A stretch of DNA of 46,392 bases from an uncultured Rubrobacteraceae bacterium (GCA_902806015.1 CADCUZ010000036.1:1-46392), one strand, 5' to 3'; shown: positions 34,897 to 43,580, numbered from the stretch's first letter. A program made the numbers and translations. Notes: generated from the sequence alone by a model not told the origin.

Positions 34897-35865
34897 CTAC
34901 GGCCGTCGGCGGCCGCCCTGGAGGTCGCGGCGGGCGGAGGCGGAGTCTTGCGGGACGAGCACCTTCAGGGCGTTCGCGGCGACGGAGAAGTCCTGCGGGG
35001 TCCTGGCGACCAGCTCGCCGTCGATGTTCACCGACAGTTGGGGGTCCGTCTCGAGGCGCACACGAGCCGTCCTGTACTGGTTGACGCTCTCGTTGCGGAT
35101 AAAGTCCCCGCTTTTGAGGTAGCGGGCCGCCCCGAGGAGGTCCCGGTGCCGCCCGAGCCGTATCGCGTAGACGTCGAGGCTCTTGTCGTCTATGCCGGAC
35201 CCCGGCGCGACGACCATGCCGCCGCCGTAGAACCGGCCGTTGCCCACCGCCACCTGCAGCAGCCTTTCGTGCTCGACGGGCTCGTGGTCCCCGTCCGGAA
35301 AGACGAGCCGCGCCGAGAACGGTTCGTGGGTCATGAACGCCTTGATCGCCGCCACGGGGTAGGCCAGCGGACCGACGCTCTTCTTGACCCACGGCGCCAG
35401 CGACCGCGTCGCCCCGACGCCGAGGCCCACGGAGGCGACGTTCACGTAGTAGTTCTCACCAGCGAGGCCGAGGTCCACGTCAACGACCTTGCCCCTCGCT
35501 ATCGCGTCGCAGGCCCCGTCCACCTCGGGGGGGATCCCGAGCGTGCGCGCGAAGTCGTTCGCCGTCCCGAGGGGGAGGAGGCCCAGGGTGACGTCGTGGT
35601 GGGCCAAAAAATCCACGACGGAGCTCACCGACCCGTCGCCCCCGCCCAGGATCAGGGTCTCGTAACCGGACCCGTCCCCGAGGACCTCGCGGACGGTCTC
35701 GGGCAACCTCACCGGGTCCCGGATGGCGTAGGTAGCCCCGAGGGGGACCTTCAGCTCCTGCAGCCGGTCGAGCGCCCGGAAAAAGACCCGCTCCGCGCTG
35801 CGGGAACGCGTGTTGACGATCAGGGCGGCCCGCCCGTGCCCCCGGCCTTCCTTCGCATAATCCAT
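34897..35865 (-). CDS. Diacylglycerol/sphingolipid kinase-like protein (YegS/DgkB family)
   Basis: A 322-residue lipid kinase of the DAGK catalytic family. The N-terminal 'ALIVNTRSRSAE' strand, the ATP-site 'LILGGGDGSVSSVVDFL' and 'LGLLPLGTANDFARTLGIP' are diagnostic, and the C-terminal lobe has 'GNGRFYGGGMVVAPGSGIDDKSLDVYAI'. It would phosphorylate diacylglycerol or a similar lipid at the membrane face. I take ATG 35865; TATGAT lies six bases upstream, which would make the message leaderless. A GTG at 35892, preceded by GGCGGAAA, is the alternative. It follows ptsI on the same strand. Confidence 0.87.
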   Translation of the reverse strand: MDYAKEGRGHGRAALIVNTRSRSAERVFFRALDRLQELKVPLGATYAIRDPVRLPETVREVLGDGSGYETLILGGGDGSVSSVVDFLAHHDVTLGLLPLGTANDFARTLGIPPEVDGACDAIARGKVVDVDLGLAGENYYVNVASVGLGVGATRSLAPWVKKSVGPLAYPVAAIKAFMTHEPFSARLVFPDGDHEPVEHERLLQVAVGNGRFYGGGMVVAPGSGIDDKSLDVYAIRLGRHRDLLGAARYLKSGDFIRNESVNQYRTARVRLETDPQLSVNIDGELVARTPQDFSVAANALKVLVPQDSASARRDLQGGRRRP

Positions 35866-35919
35866 AGAGACATCATACGCGCCACCGGGCACGGGGTTTC
35901 CGCCGGCGGCGGGGGCGCC

Positions 35920-37551
35920 CTACAGGCCCGAGACTATCTTTTTGGCCCTGGGGATGGAAGGCGCGCCCATGCTCAGTTCCGTCACCCCGAGCGCGACGAG
36001 GCGCGGGATCATGGCCGGCTCGCCCGCCGCCTCCCCGCAGACCCCGACCGGGATGCCAGCCTCGCCTGCCGCTTCGCACGTCAGCCTTATAAGCTCTAGC
36101 ACCGCCGGATGGTCGGCGCGCTGGAGGTACCCCAGCTTCTCGTGTCCGCGGTCCGCGGCGAGGGTGTACTGGACGAGGTCGTTCGTGCCGATGGAGAAGA
36201 ACGCGGCCTCGCAGGCAAGCTCCGCGGCGCCGAGCGCCGCCGCGGGCGTCTCGATCATGACCCCCACCTCGACCTCCCCGCTCGGCGCGCCCTGCCCTTC
36301 GAGTTCTTCGCGGCACGCCTCGAGCATCCCCTTGGCGGCCCGAAATTCCCCGGCATCGACGACCATCGGGAACATCACCTTCAGGTTGCCGTGCCTCGCG
36401 GCCCGCAGGATCGCGCGAAGCTGCGGGCGGAACAGCGAGGGGACGTCCAGGCTCATACGGATGCCGCGCCAGCCGAGGAAAGGGTTCTCCTCCGGCGGCT
36501 GATCGATCCCGGGCAGGCTCTTATCCCCCCCGACGTCGAGGGTGCGCAGGATCACCGGCCGGGTTGCGAATGCCCGTGCCACCGCCGAGTACGCCTCGTA
36601 CTGCTCCTCCTCGGACGGCAACTCCGCCCGCTCCATGAACAGAAACTCCGTCCGGAAGAGGCCCACGCCCTCGGCGCCCCAGCCGAGTGCCTCTTCAGCC
36701 TCCGAGGCTGAGCCGAGGTTCGCCGCGACCTCGACGCGCCGGCCGTCGCGCGTGCGGGCCTCGAAGCGCCGGTACTCTTCCAGGGCGGCCCGCTCCCCTA
36801 CTCCTTTGGTCCTGAGATCCTCGAACGCGGCGCGCGTCTCCGGGTCGGGGTCGGCAACGGCGTAGCCCCCGCCACCGTCCACGACTACCGTTTCGGCGTC
36901 CAGGGCCGCTTCCAGGATGTCTCCGACGCCGACGACGGCGGGGATGCCCATGGAGCGGGCCATGATCGAGACGTGCGAGGTTCGGGACCCCCCGCCCGTT
37001 ACGAAGCCGAGCGCCATGCCCTTCGGGATCCTCGCGGTGTCCGAAGGCGCTAGGTTGCGGGCGAGGATAACGGAGGGCCTCGCAAGCGCCTCCAGTCCCG
37101 ATCCCCCGCCGCCCACAAGCTCGGCCGCTATCTGGCGGGCCACGTCGCGCACGTCGTCCGCCCTTGCGGCCAGGTACTCGTCCGCCAGGGCCGCAAGCTC
37201 CCCCGCGTACTCCTCGCCCACGGCCAGGACCGCCGATTCGGGGCTCTCGAGGTCGCGCAGCCTCTCCTCAACGCCCGAAAGGAGCTCGGGGTCGTCCGCC
37301 ATCTCGGCGTGGACTTCGAAGATGGCGGCCTCGTCCTCGCCGAGGGACCCCGCCAGGTTCTCACCCGCCTCTCGCAGCCTTGCCGCCACCGCTCCGACCG
37401 CGGCCCGGAATCGGGCCAGCTCCTCGTCAAAAGATCCCTTGGGGATACGCGTTCGGCCAGGCTCGATCTCGCCTTCCAGGTGCGCGTAGGCCGGCCCCAC
37501 CGCGATCCCCTCGGAGGCGCCGACGCCGGTAAGCTCGACCGGCGGTGCCAA
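35920..37551 (-). CDS. ptsI: PTS enzyme I (phosphoenolpyruvate-protein phosphotransferase)
   Basis: A 543-residue enzyme I, passing phosphate from PEP to HPr. The phosphorylated His193 lies in 'GGGSRTSHVSIMARSMGIPAVVG', the PEP-binding Arg region is 'GVGLFRTEFLFM', and 'FFSIGTNDLVQYTLAADR' and 'GIPVGVCGEAAGEP' (active-site Cys) complete the site. Slightly shorter than the typical 570 residues. It begins with TTG immediately after the ptsH stop (TGATTG), with GGAAGG upstream, so it is coupled to ptsH. No enzyme II is in the window. Confidence 0.95.
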   Translation of the reverse strand: MAPPVELTGVGASEGIAVGPAYAHLEGEIEPGRTRIPKGSFDEELARFRAAVGAVAARLREAGENLAGSLGEDEAAIFEVHAEMADDPELLSGVEERLRDLESPESAVLAVGEEYAGELAALADEYLAARADDVRDVARQIAAELVGGGGSGLEALARPSVILARNLAPSDTARIPKGMALGFVTGGGSRTSHVSIMARSMGIPAVVGVGDILEAALDAETVVVDGGGGYAVADPDPETRAAFEDLRTKGVGERAALEEYRRFEARTRDGRRVEVAANLGSASEAEEALGWGAEGVGLFRTEFLFMERAELPSEEEQYEAYSAVARAFATRPVILRTLDVGGDKSLPGIDQPPEENPFLGWRGIRMSLDVPSLFRPQLRAILRAARHGNLKVMFPMVVDAGEFRAAKGMLEACREELEGQGAPSGEVEVGVMIETPAAALGAAELACEAAFFSIGTNDLVQYTLAADRGHEKLGYLQRADHPAVLELIRLTCEAAGEAGIPVGVCGEAAGEPAMIPRLVALGVTELSMGAPSIPRAKKIVSGL

Positions 37552-37806
37552 TCAGCGGCCTTCCGCGATGAGCCACGCTACCGCTTCGACGGCTTCATCC
37601 GCGTCGTCGCCCTCGGCCCTGACGGTCACCTGCTCCCCCTTCCGGGCGAACCCAGTCACCTTCAACACGCTCTTCGCGTTCACCTCGCGCCCGCCCTTCA
37701 CAAGCTCTATGCGGGACGAAAACTGCTTGGCCGCCTTCACGAGCCGCGCCGCCGGCCTCCCGTGGATGCCTTCCTCCGCCTCGACCGCCGCCTCTTTTTC
37801 GGCCAT
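37552..37806 (-). CDS. ptsH: HPr phosphocarrier protein
   Basis: An 84-residue HPr. The catalytic His15 is in 'GIHGRPAARLV' and Ser46 in 'NAKSVLKVTG', both at their canonical positions; the rest follows the usual beta-alpha fold. Ser46 is the regulatory site used by HPr kinase in Firmicutes; whether such a kinase exists here is unknown. ATG at 37806 follows AAAAGGAGCGGCAC. ptsH and ptsI abut and form an operon; a TATGAT box near 37843 is a possible -10. Confidence 0.95.
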   Translation of the reverse strand: MAEKEAAVEAEEGIHGRPAARLVKAAKQFSSRIELVKGGREVNAKSVLKVTGFARKGEQVTVRAEGDDADEAVEAVAWLIAEGR

Positions 37807-37974
37807 GTGCCGCTCCTTTTAGGTCCCTGACATCCGGAGCATCATAACCCACGAGCGGAAGCACGCGTACGGAACCGTACACGCCCCGTCCCGACTTTGG
37901 GGTTTTCGCGGCGAGGCAACCCCCTGGCGCGCTTTCGTGCTTTACTGCGCGCGGACCAGGCGAGAGGAGGACGG

Positions 37975-38907
37975 ATGCAGAGGGGCACGCACGAGGCGGT
38001 GCCGGACAGGCGCAACGAGGACGTGCTCGTTTACATAAACGGCGAGTTGTTTCCCCGCTCGGAGGCCAGGATCTCAGTCTTCGACTCCGGCTTCCTCGTT
38101 GGGGACGGGGTCTGGGAGGGCATCCGGCTGCACGGGGGCGTCTTCGCCTTTTTGGACGAGCACCTCGACCGGCTCTTCCAGGGCGCGAAGGCCATCGGGC
38201 TGCAGATCGGGATGACGCGCGAGGAGATCACGGCCGCCCTCCGCGAGACGGCGCGGCGCAACGGCATGACGGACGGGGTCCACGTGCGCCTCATGGTCAC
38301 CCGCGGGGACAAGAAGACCCCCTCCCAGGACCCGCGCCTCGTCGTCGGCGGCCCGAACGTCGTCATCATCGCGGAGCACAAGAGGGCGGACCCGGAGGTC
38401 AAGGAGCGGGGCGTCAGCCTCTTCACCTCGACCGTCAGGCGCCCGCCGCCGGACACCTTGGACCAGAAGCTCAACAGCCACAGCAAGCTGCACGAGGTGG
38501 TGGCGCTCTTGCAGGCGCTGGAGGCAGGCGCCGACGAGGCGCTCATGCTCGACCCGACGGGCGCCGTCGCCACCTGCAACGCCACCAACTTCTTCGTCGT
38601 GCGGCGCGGGGAGGTCTGGACCTCGACGGGCCAGTACTCCCTGAACGGCATCACGCGGCGCATGGTCGTCGAGCTCTGCAAAACCCACGGGATACCCGTC
38701 TCGGAACGCTCCTTCTCCCTCACGGAGGTCTACGACGCGGACGAGGCGTTCGTCACCGGCACCTTCGGCGGCCTCACCCCGGTCATCAAGGTTGACGGGC
38801 GCGGGATAGGCGACGGCGGCATGGGCCCGGTGACCAGGCAGCTGCGCGCACTGTATGCGGAGGCAGTCTCTGCGGAGGCAGTCTCCCGTTCGGTCTCGCG
38901 GAGGTAG
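37975..38907 (+). CDS. Class IV aminotransferase (BCAT-like)
   Basis: A 310-residue fold-type IV PLP enzyme. 'VYINGELFPRSEARISVFDSGFLVGDGVWEGIR' (read in pieces) and 'HLDRLFQGAKAIGL' are the N-terminal lobe; 'LDQKLNSHSKLHEVVALLQA' contains the Schiff-base Lys; 'EALMLDPTGAVATCNATNFFVVRRGEVWT' and 'GTFGGLTPVIKVDGRGIGDG' are the C-terminal lobe. It is closest to branched-chain or D-amino-acid aminotransferase-like proteins, substrate unknown. ATG at 37975 follows AGAGGAGGACGG. It ends three bases before the sulfotransferase-like gene. Plant BCAT-like proteins fuse this domain to the same sulfotransferase-like partner. Confidence 0.85.
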   Translation: MQRGTHEAVPDRRNEDVLVYINGELFPRSEARISVFDSGFLVGDGVWEGIRLHGGVFAFLDEHLDRLFQGAKAIGLQIGMTREEITAALRETARRNGMTDGVHVRLMVTRGDKKTPSQDPRLVVGGPNVVIIAEHKRADPEVKERGVSLFTSTVRRPPPDTLDQKLNSHSKLHEVVALLQALEAGADEALMLDPTGAVATCNATNFFVVRRGEVWTSTGQYSLNGITRRMVVELCKTHGIPVSERSFSLTEVYDADEAFVTGTFGGLTPVIKVDGRGIGDGGMGPVTRQLRALYAEAVSAEAVSRSVSRR

Positions 38908-38910
38908 CCC

Positions 38911-39648
38911 TTGGCGGGCTGCCTCAAGCTCAGCGTCTGGTCCGGGCCGCGCAACGTCTCGACGGCCCTGATGTACGCGTTCCGGCAGAGGCCCGACACC
39001 CTGGTCGTCGACGAGCCCCTCTACGGGCATTACCTGGAGGTTACCCGCGCGAACCACCCCGGCAACGACGAGGTGATGGCCGTCATGGACCGCGACGGGG
39101 AGCGCGTCGTGCGAGAGGTCATCCTCGGTCCCTGCGAAGCGCGGGTCCACTTCTTCAAGAACATGGCCCACCACCTCACGGGCCTGGACCGCGGGTTTTT
39201 GGGTGGGATCACGAACGTCCTGCTAACGCGAGACCCGGCAGAGATGCTGCCCTCTCTGGCCCGCCAGCTCCCGAGCCCCACCCTGCGCGACACCGGTCTG
39301 CTACAGCAGGCGGAGATCCTGGACCACGCCCTGCGCCGGGGCGGGAATCCCGTAGTTTTCGACGCGAAGGATCTGCTCCTCGACCCTTCCGGCGTACTCC
39401 GGCGCGCGTGCGAGCGCCTGGGCATCCCGTTCTACGAGGCCATGCTCCGCTGGCCGCCCGGCCCCAAACCAGAGGACGGCGTTTGGGCGAAGCACTGGTA
39501 CGCCAACGTCCACGCCTCGACCGGATTCTCCGCCTACAAACCGAAGACGAACGCCTTCCCGGAGGGGCTCTTGCCGCTTCTCGAAGAGTGCCTGCCGCTC
39601 TACGAACGCCTGAGCCGGTACGCGATCCCGCCCCGAGCAGCAAGGTAG
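38911..39648 (+). CDS. Sulfotransferase-like P-loop protein
   Basis: A 245-residue P-loop protein of the sulfotransferase superfamily. 'SVWSGPRNVSTALMYAF' is the PAPS 5'-phosphosulfate-loop equivalent, 'VDEPLYGHYLE', 'VLLTRDPAEMLPSL' (3'-phosphate loop equivalent) and 'DGVWAKHWYANVHASTGF' follow. These are the segments seen in the N-terminal half of plant BCAT-like proteins. Whether it transfers sulfate or binds another nucleotide is not known. The start is TTG at 38911, with GGAGG in the tail of the aminotransferase gene; the two are tightly coupled. Confidence 0.8.
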   Translation: MAGCLKLSVWSGPRNVSTALMYAFRQRPDTLVVDEPLYGHYLEVTRANHPGNDEVMAVMDRDGERVVREVILGPCEARVHFFKNMAHHLTGLDRGFLGGITNVLLTRDPAEMLPSLARQLPSPTLRDTGLLQQAEILDHALRRGGNPVVFDAKDLLLDPSGVLRRACERLGIPFYEAMLRWPPGPKPEDGVWAKHWYANVHASTGFSAYKPKTNAFPEGLLPLLEECLPLYERLSRYAIPPRAAR

Positions 39649-39667
39649 GACGCCGATCCGGCACCCG

Positions 39668-40273
39668 CTACGGGAACACCGGCCGGCCGTTTCGGGGATA
39701 GGTTCCCTTCTCGGTCACCACGAAGTTTACCGGCGCGTCGTGCGGGCTAACGGGGACCTCGTCCACCATCTGGACCTCGAAGGCCCCGGCGACGCGCGGG
39801 GTCTCGCCCGGCAGGCCGCCCGTAAGCAAGCGATCGTAGAAACCGCCGCCGTACCCGAGCCGCCGCCCCCTCCGGTCGAAGGCGACGCCCGGAATCAGGG
39901 CGAAGTCCACCCGGTTGGGGTCCACTGTCGGGCAGCGGTCCGGTGTTGGCTCGCGTATGCCCCACGTCCCCGGGGCAAGATCCCGAGCCGCGTCCCGCAC
40001 CTCGTAGAGCCCGAGCCCGGCGCGCTCGACCCGGGGGAGCAGGAGAACCTTCCCGTCCGCCAGCACGCGCCTTAGAAACCCCTCCGTTCGTAGCTCCGTG
40101 CCGAAGGAGGCGTAAGCCAGGACGACGCTCGAACGCCCGTAGGCCGGGAGATCTAAGACGCCCCCGAGGATGCGCCTGCTCAACAGGACGCGTTTTACCT
40201 CTGGCAACGACTCGCGCCGGCGGAGAACCGCCTCCCGCAAAGCGGCCTTGGCCCCATCGGTCGCGCGACCCAA
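39668..40273 (-). CDS. 5-formyltetrahydrofolate cyclo-ligase
   Basis: A 201-residue enzyme converting 5-formyl-THF to 5,10-methenyl-THF with ATP. It shows 'LREAVLRRRESLP', 'VLAYASFGTELRTEGF', 'DFALIPGVAFDRRGRRLGYGGGFYDRLL' (read in pieces, with the GYGGGFYD nucleotide/folate motif) and 'VPVSPHDAPVNFVVTE'. The start is TTG at 40273, six bases after the folD stop, matching the family N-terminus; the frame is open further upstream inside folD without conserved residues. It follows folD and would feed its product into the same methenyl-THF pool. Confidence 0.9.
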   Translation of the reverse strand: MGRATDGAKAALREAVLRRRESLPEVKRVLLSRRILGGVLDLPAYGRSSVVLAYASFGTELRTEGFLRRVLADGKVLLLPRVERAGLGLYEVRDAARDLAPGTWGIREPTPDRCPTVDPNRVDFALIPGVAFDRRGRRLGYGGGFYDRLLTGGLPGETPRVAGAFEVQMVDEVPVSPHDAPVNFVVTEKGTYPRNGRPVFP

Positions 40274-40278
40274 ACGGA

Positions 40279-41130
40279 CTAGGCGGGCTTCGCGCGGGCC
40301 GCCTGGAGGGCGTTGTGGAGCAGCATCGCCCGCGTCATAGGGCCGACGCCGCCAGGCACGGGGGTTATGGCGGAGGCCTTCGGTTCTACCTCGTCGAAGC
40401 ACACGTCCCCCACTAGACCGCCCCCCTCCTTCCGGTGGATTCCGACGTCCACCACGACCGCTCCCTCCTTGACGTAGTCAGCCCCGACCATCTCCCGCCG
40501 GCCCAGGGCGACGACAAGCACGTCCGCCCGGGACGCGGCCTCGGTGAGGTTCCGAGTGCGCGAGTGGCATACGGTCACCGTCGCGTTCTCGCGCAGCAGC
40601 AGCTGCGCCATCGGTTTGCCGACGAGGTTGGACCGGCCGAGCACCACCGCCTCCCGGCCTTCGAGCGGGACGTCGTGGCGCCGCAAGAGCTGCACGACCC
40701 CGTGCGGCGTGCAGGGCAGCAAAGACGTCAGCCCCATCGAGAGCCTGCCCGCGCTCTCGGGGTTCAGGCCGTCCACGTCCTTTTCGGGCCTTATCCGGGA
40801 GATGAGGGGTTGCGGATCGAGCCCCCGCGGGAGCGGCAGCTGCACGATGAAGCCCGAGACTTCGGCGTCCTCGTTGAGACGATCCACGAGCGCGCTCAGC
40901 TCCCCCCCGGAGACGTCCGCCGGGAACCTGTGGACCCTTGATGTGATGCCGGCCTCTTCCGCGTCGGTCTCTTTGTGGCCGACGTAGGTTACGGACGCGG
41001 GGTCTTCGCCGGCCAAGACCACATCCAGCCGCACCCGGCGGCCGGCCGCCCTCAGCTCCCCTATGCCGTCGGCGACCTCGGCCCTTATAGTCACCGCTGT
41101 GGCCTTGCCGTCAAGAATCCGGGCCATCAT
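40279..41130 (-). CDS. folD: Bifunctional methylene-THF dehydrogenase / methenyl-THF cyclohydrolase
   Basis: A 283-residue FolD. Signatures: 'VTYVGHKETDAEEAGI' (Tyr/Lys catalytic pair), 'GFIVQLPLPRGLD', 'PEKDVDGLNPESAGRL', 'LPCTPHGVVQLL', 'AVVLGRSNLVGKPMAQLLL' (NADP site) and 'ITPVPGGVGPMTRAMLLHN'. Length is standard. ATG at 41130 lies 20 bases inside the end of the pterin dehydratase gene, so the three folate/pterin genes form one overlapping run. Confidence 0.96.
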   Translation of the reverse strand: MMARILDGKATAVTIRAEVADGIGELRAAGRRVRLDVVLAGEDPASVTYVGHKETDAEEAGITSRVHRFPADVSGGELSALVDRLNEDAEVSGFIVQLPLPRGLDPQPLISRIRPEKDVDGLNPESAGRLSMGLTSLLPCTPHGVVQLLRRHDVPLEGREAVVLGRSNLVGKPMAQLLLRENATVTVCHSRTRNLTEAASRADVLVVALGRREMVGADYVKEGAVVVDVGIHRKEGGGLVGDVCFDEVEPKASAITPVPGGVGPMTRAMLLHNALQAARAKPA

Positions 41131-41482
41131 CCTCCCAAAGGCTCGCGTATAGCCTGTCCGTCCTGTCCGCCATCACGAAGTCGTTGCGGTGCAAACCGCC
41201 GATGGCGTGCGTCCACCAAGCCACCGTCACCCTCCCCCACTCCTTCAGGAGCGTCGGGTGGTGGCCGGCCCCCTCGGCCCTCTCGCCGGCCCTGTCCGTG
41301 AAATTCAGCGCCGAAGCAGAGTCCGCGAACCGAAACCCTCGCTCCGGGCGCTTGATCCAAACGCGCTCCACCACCCGCCAGTCGGGCACCGCCCGCAGTA
41401 GCTCTTCTGTCTGCGGCCCGCCGGGAGTCGGCTCGCCACCCCGACAGGGGGTGCACCTCCCTCCGGCGAGCTCTTCCACCAC
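41111..41482 (-). CDS. Pterin-4a-carbinolamine dehydratase
   Basis: A 123-residue PCD/DCoH protein dehydrating 4a-hydroxytetrahydropterin. 'GFRFADSASALNFTDRAGERAEGAGHHPTLLKEWGRVTV' (in pieces) contains the His-His active-site segment, and 'WWTHAIGGLHRNDFVMADRTD' the later catalytic His. The N-terminal 25 residues 'LAGGRCTPCRGG' carry a Cys-x2-Cys pair found in one bacterial subgroup. GTG start at 41482 after GGAGGTGAAC. It overlaps folD by 20 bases. No phenylalanine hydroxylase is in the window; the partner may be molybdopterin or folate metabolism. Confidence 0.88.
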   Translation of the reverse strand: MVEELAGGRCTPCRGGEPTPGGPQTEELLRAVPDWRVVERVWIKRPERGFRFADSASALNFTDRAGERAEGAGHHPTLLKEWGRVTVAWWTHAIGGLHRNDFVMADRTDRLYASLWEDDGPDS

Positions 41483-41854
41483 CGTTCACCTCCATCCCGG
41501 CGCGAACCTTCGTGCCCACCCCAAATCTTACAGGTCCGCCGTCCGACCGTTCGTCCGGGCCTGTTGCGCCGAAGTATCCCCTGTATTTTCGCCCGCCCCA
41601 CCGCTCCAATGCCCGGCCTTGCTTGATGCTCCTTCCGCGGCCCCGGCACTGGGGCCGGGCTGCGAGCCCGCTTGCGGGGGACGAAATCGGTCCCGACGAA
41701 CCGGGAACAAGGGTGAGAACCGGAAAAAGTCGATGAGCGGGGTCCAACCGACGCCCCGTCCATCACGACCTACCGACGTGCAATCCAGGGTCCCTTCGGC
41801 CCCTCTAATCCATGACGGACCATCTATCCGCCGCGTTGGCCGATCCCCTCGATT
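41483..41854. other. Intergenic region without a recognisable gene
   Basis: No supported coding or RNA gene. A 7-base hairpin (41638-41644 with 41651-41657) is present without a T-run. The upstream side of the pterin dehydratase gene should hold its promoter, but I see no strong hexamers. Confidence 0.4.
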
Positions 41855-42262
41855 TTACCCGCTCCCGGTTCTAAGCCTCCTTATGACATACGTCACATAG
41901 GGCCCGAAGCCGCACCCTGGCCCCTCGGCCGGTCTGCTCCCTACCTTGAGCTCGCTGCCCAGGGCCGCGGCCCTCTCCCGCATGCTCCTGAGCCCTATTC
42001 CGGCCGGGCCCGTCGGGTCGAACCCCCGCCCATCGTCGGCGACCGCGTCCACCAAGTCGTCGCGTTCCAACCTCAAGTTACGAGGACCCTGCCGGCCTCG
42101 GCGGATGGCCCTTACAGGCGGGAGGGGTTCGTCGGGGCGATCTTGAGGTAACGGCCCTCCGCGTCGAGCACCAGTATGAAGTCGCTCACGCCGCGAGAAG
42201 CGCCCGCAGCGCGGCTTCGGAGACCCGCAGGGCCTCCTCGGCCGATTTCGGTCCGGCTCCGT
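41855..42262 (-). pseudogene. PAS-sensor histidine kinase remnant
   Basis: Pieces of a two-component sensor kinase. Around 42180-42260 one frame reads 'EEALRVSEAALRALLAA' and the next 'VSDFILVLDAEGRYLKIAPTNPSRL', the usual start of a PAS domain. From about 42080 to the TGA at 41855 a third frame reads 'DDGRGFDPTGPAGIGLRSMRERAAALGSEL', the N/G2 boxes of a NarL-class HATPase domain. The histidine-phosphotransfer domain and most of the ATPase are absent. It abuts the NagD-like gene. Confidence 0.72.
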
Positions 42263-42267
42263 CGGGG

Positions 42268-43149
42268 CTACATTTCGTCTTGCGTCCAGCCGAGCTCTTC
42301 CCACATCCGGCCCGGTATCAGGCGGTCGATCCTGTCGAGCACGCAGTCCGGTTTGTTCTCGTCGGGCTCCGCTTGGAGCATACCGACGGTCGTATCGCCC
42401 GTCAGGACCACCGCCGAGGGCATGCTGGCGTCGAGCGCCATCCGGATCTCGGTGTAGAGCCGGTCGCCGGTCACGAAACACTCGGACGCCTCTAGCCCGA
42501 GCATGTCCGTGACGGTCTGGAGCATGATGGGGTTCGGCTTGCCGACGTTCACCTCGCACTTGACCCCGGTGCACGCCTCGATGGCGCCGACGATCGCCGC
42601 CGCGTCCGGCTCGCCGCGGCCACCGGGCAACGGGCAGTAACGGTCCGGGTTGGTGGTGACGAGACGGGCCCGCTTGTGGAACCAAATGGCGTCGAAGGCG
42701 ATCTGGAGCTTGCGGTACTCGAACGCGCGGTCGTAGCTGGCTATCACGATGTCTATCTCCTCGGCCCTCTCCGACATCCTAATCCCGGCCTCCCGAAGAG
42801 AACGCTTGAGGGGCTCCTCCGAGATCGGGAAGACGGTGGCGTCGGGGTGGTGCCGTAGGAGCCAGCGCGTCATGGTGACGACGGTGTTGACGATCTCGCC
42901 CCGCGGCGTAGGGAGCCCGAGCCTGGTGAGCTTCTCCGCGTACATCTCCGGGCTCTTGGTGGGGTTGTTGGAGAGGAAAACTACCTTCTTTCCGAGCTCC
43001 CGCAGCTTCCCGATGAGGCGCTTCGCCCCGGGTAAGAGGTCGTCGCCCAGGTAGATGGTGCCGTCGAGATCGAAGACGTAGCCTTCGTAGAGCCTGCCGG
43101 GAAACGAGAGGGTCTCGGCGGACTCAGCCGGGACGCGATATTCCCTCAA
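42268..43149 (-). CDS. NagD-like HAD-IIA phosphatase
   Basis: A 293-residue HAD phosphatase of subclass IIA. 'GYVFDLDGTIYLGDDLLPGA' is motif I (Asp nucleophile and acid/base), 'VFLSNNPTKS' motif II, 'VNVGKPNPIML' the conserved Lys, and 'CFVTGDRLYTEIRMA' motif III Asp. Substrates of such enzymes are sugar phosphates or nucleotides; none can be assigned. The start is TTG at 43149 with GGGGAGAACGG upstream. Confidence 0.88.
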   Translation of the reverse strand: MREYRVPAESAETLSFPGRLYEGYVFDLDGTIYLGDDLLPGAKRLIGKLRELGKKVVFLSNNPTKSPEMYAEKLTRLGLPTPRGEIVNTVVTMTRWLLRHHPDATVFPISEEPLKRSLREAGIRMSERAEEIDIVIASYDRAFEYRKLQIAFDAIWFHKRARLVTTNPDRYCPLPGGRGEPDAAAIVGAIEACTGVKCEVNVGKPNPIMLQTVTDMLGLEASECFVTGDRLYTEIRMALDASMPSAVVLTGDTTVGMLQAEPDENKPDCVLDRIDRLIPGRMWEELGWTQDEM

Positions 43150-43580
43150 CCGTTCTCCCCTCTACGCCGATCGTTCTCCGGTGACACCTACCAAGTCAAC
43201 TACCCGGCGTCCTTACCGCCCCCGTAGCGTAGATCGCCGCGGCACGTCTCCTCACGGGCCGCCGGCTTTCCCACCGCCCGGCGCTCGCAGGCCTGGCCTC
43301 TCATTGTTGCGCATCTTACCCGGCACGTTTCGAGATCCGCCAGCCCCACAGGTCAGCAGGCCACCTGTCACCCTGGGTCTTCCTCCGCGCGGCCACGGCA
43401 CGCACCCTTCGGACCGGGTCAGGATCGAAACCTATTTGAATACCATGTTTTGGTCTTTTTCCCGAAGCAGTTGCGCGTGGTGATCGGTCGGAGGAAGATT
43501 GGACCCGCCGGCCCGCCGCCCGCGACAACGTCGACGGCGCTGGCGAAGAACCGCTAGCGACCGACGGTGAAAGGGGCCAG
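43150..43580. other. Intergenic region without a recognisable gene
   Basis: Divergent promoter region of the NagD-like and DUF2252 genes. It includes an AT-richer patch (about 43428-43465) and an inverted repeat ACAGGT / ACCTGT around 43350-43371. A minus-strand open frame (43316-43528) has no family resemblance that I recognise. Confidence 0.4.

Noticed and set aside
43316..43528. A 70-residue minus-strand open frame in the NagD/DUF2252 gap
   Set aside because: No ribosome-binding site, no family resemblance and an Arg/Pro-rich composition typical of random GC-rich frames.
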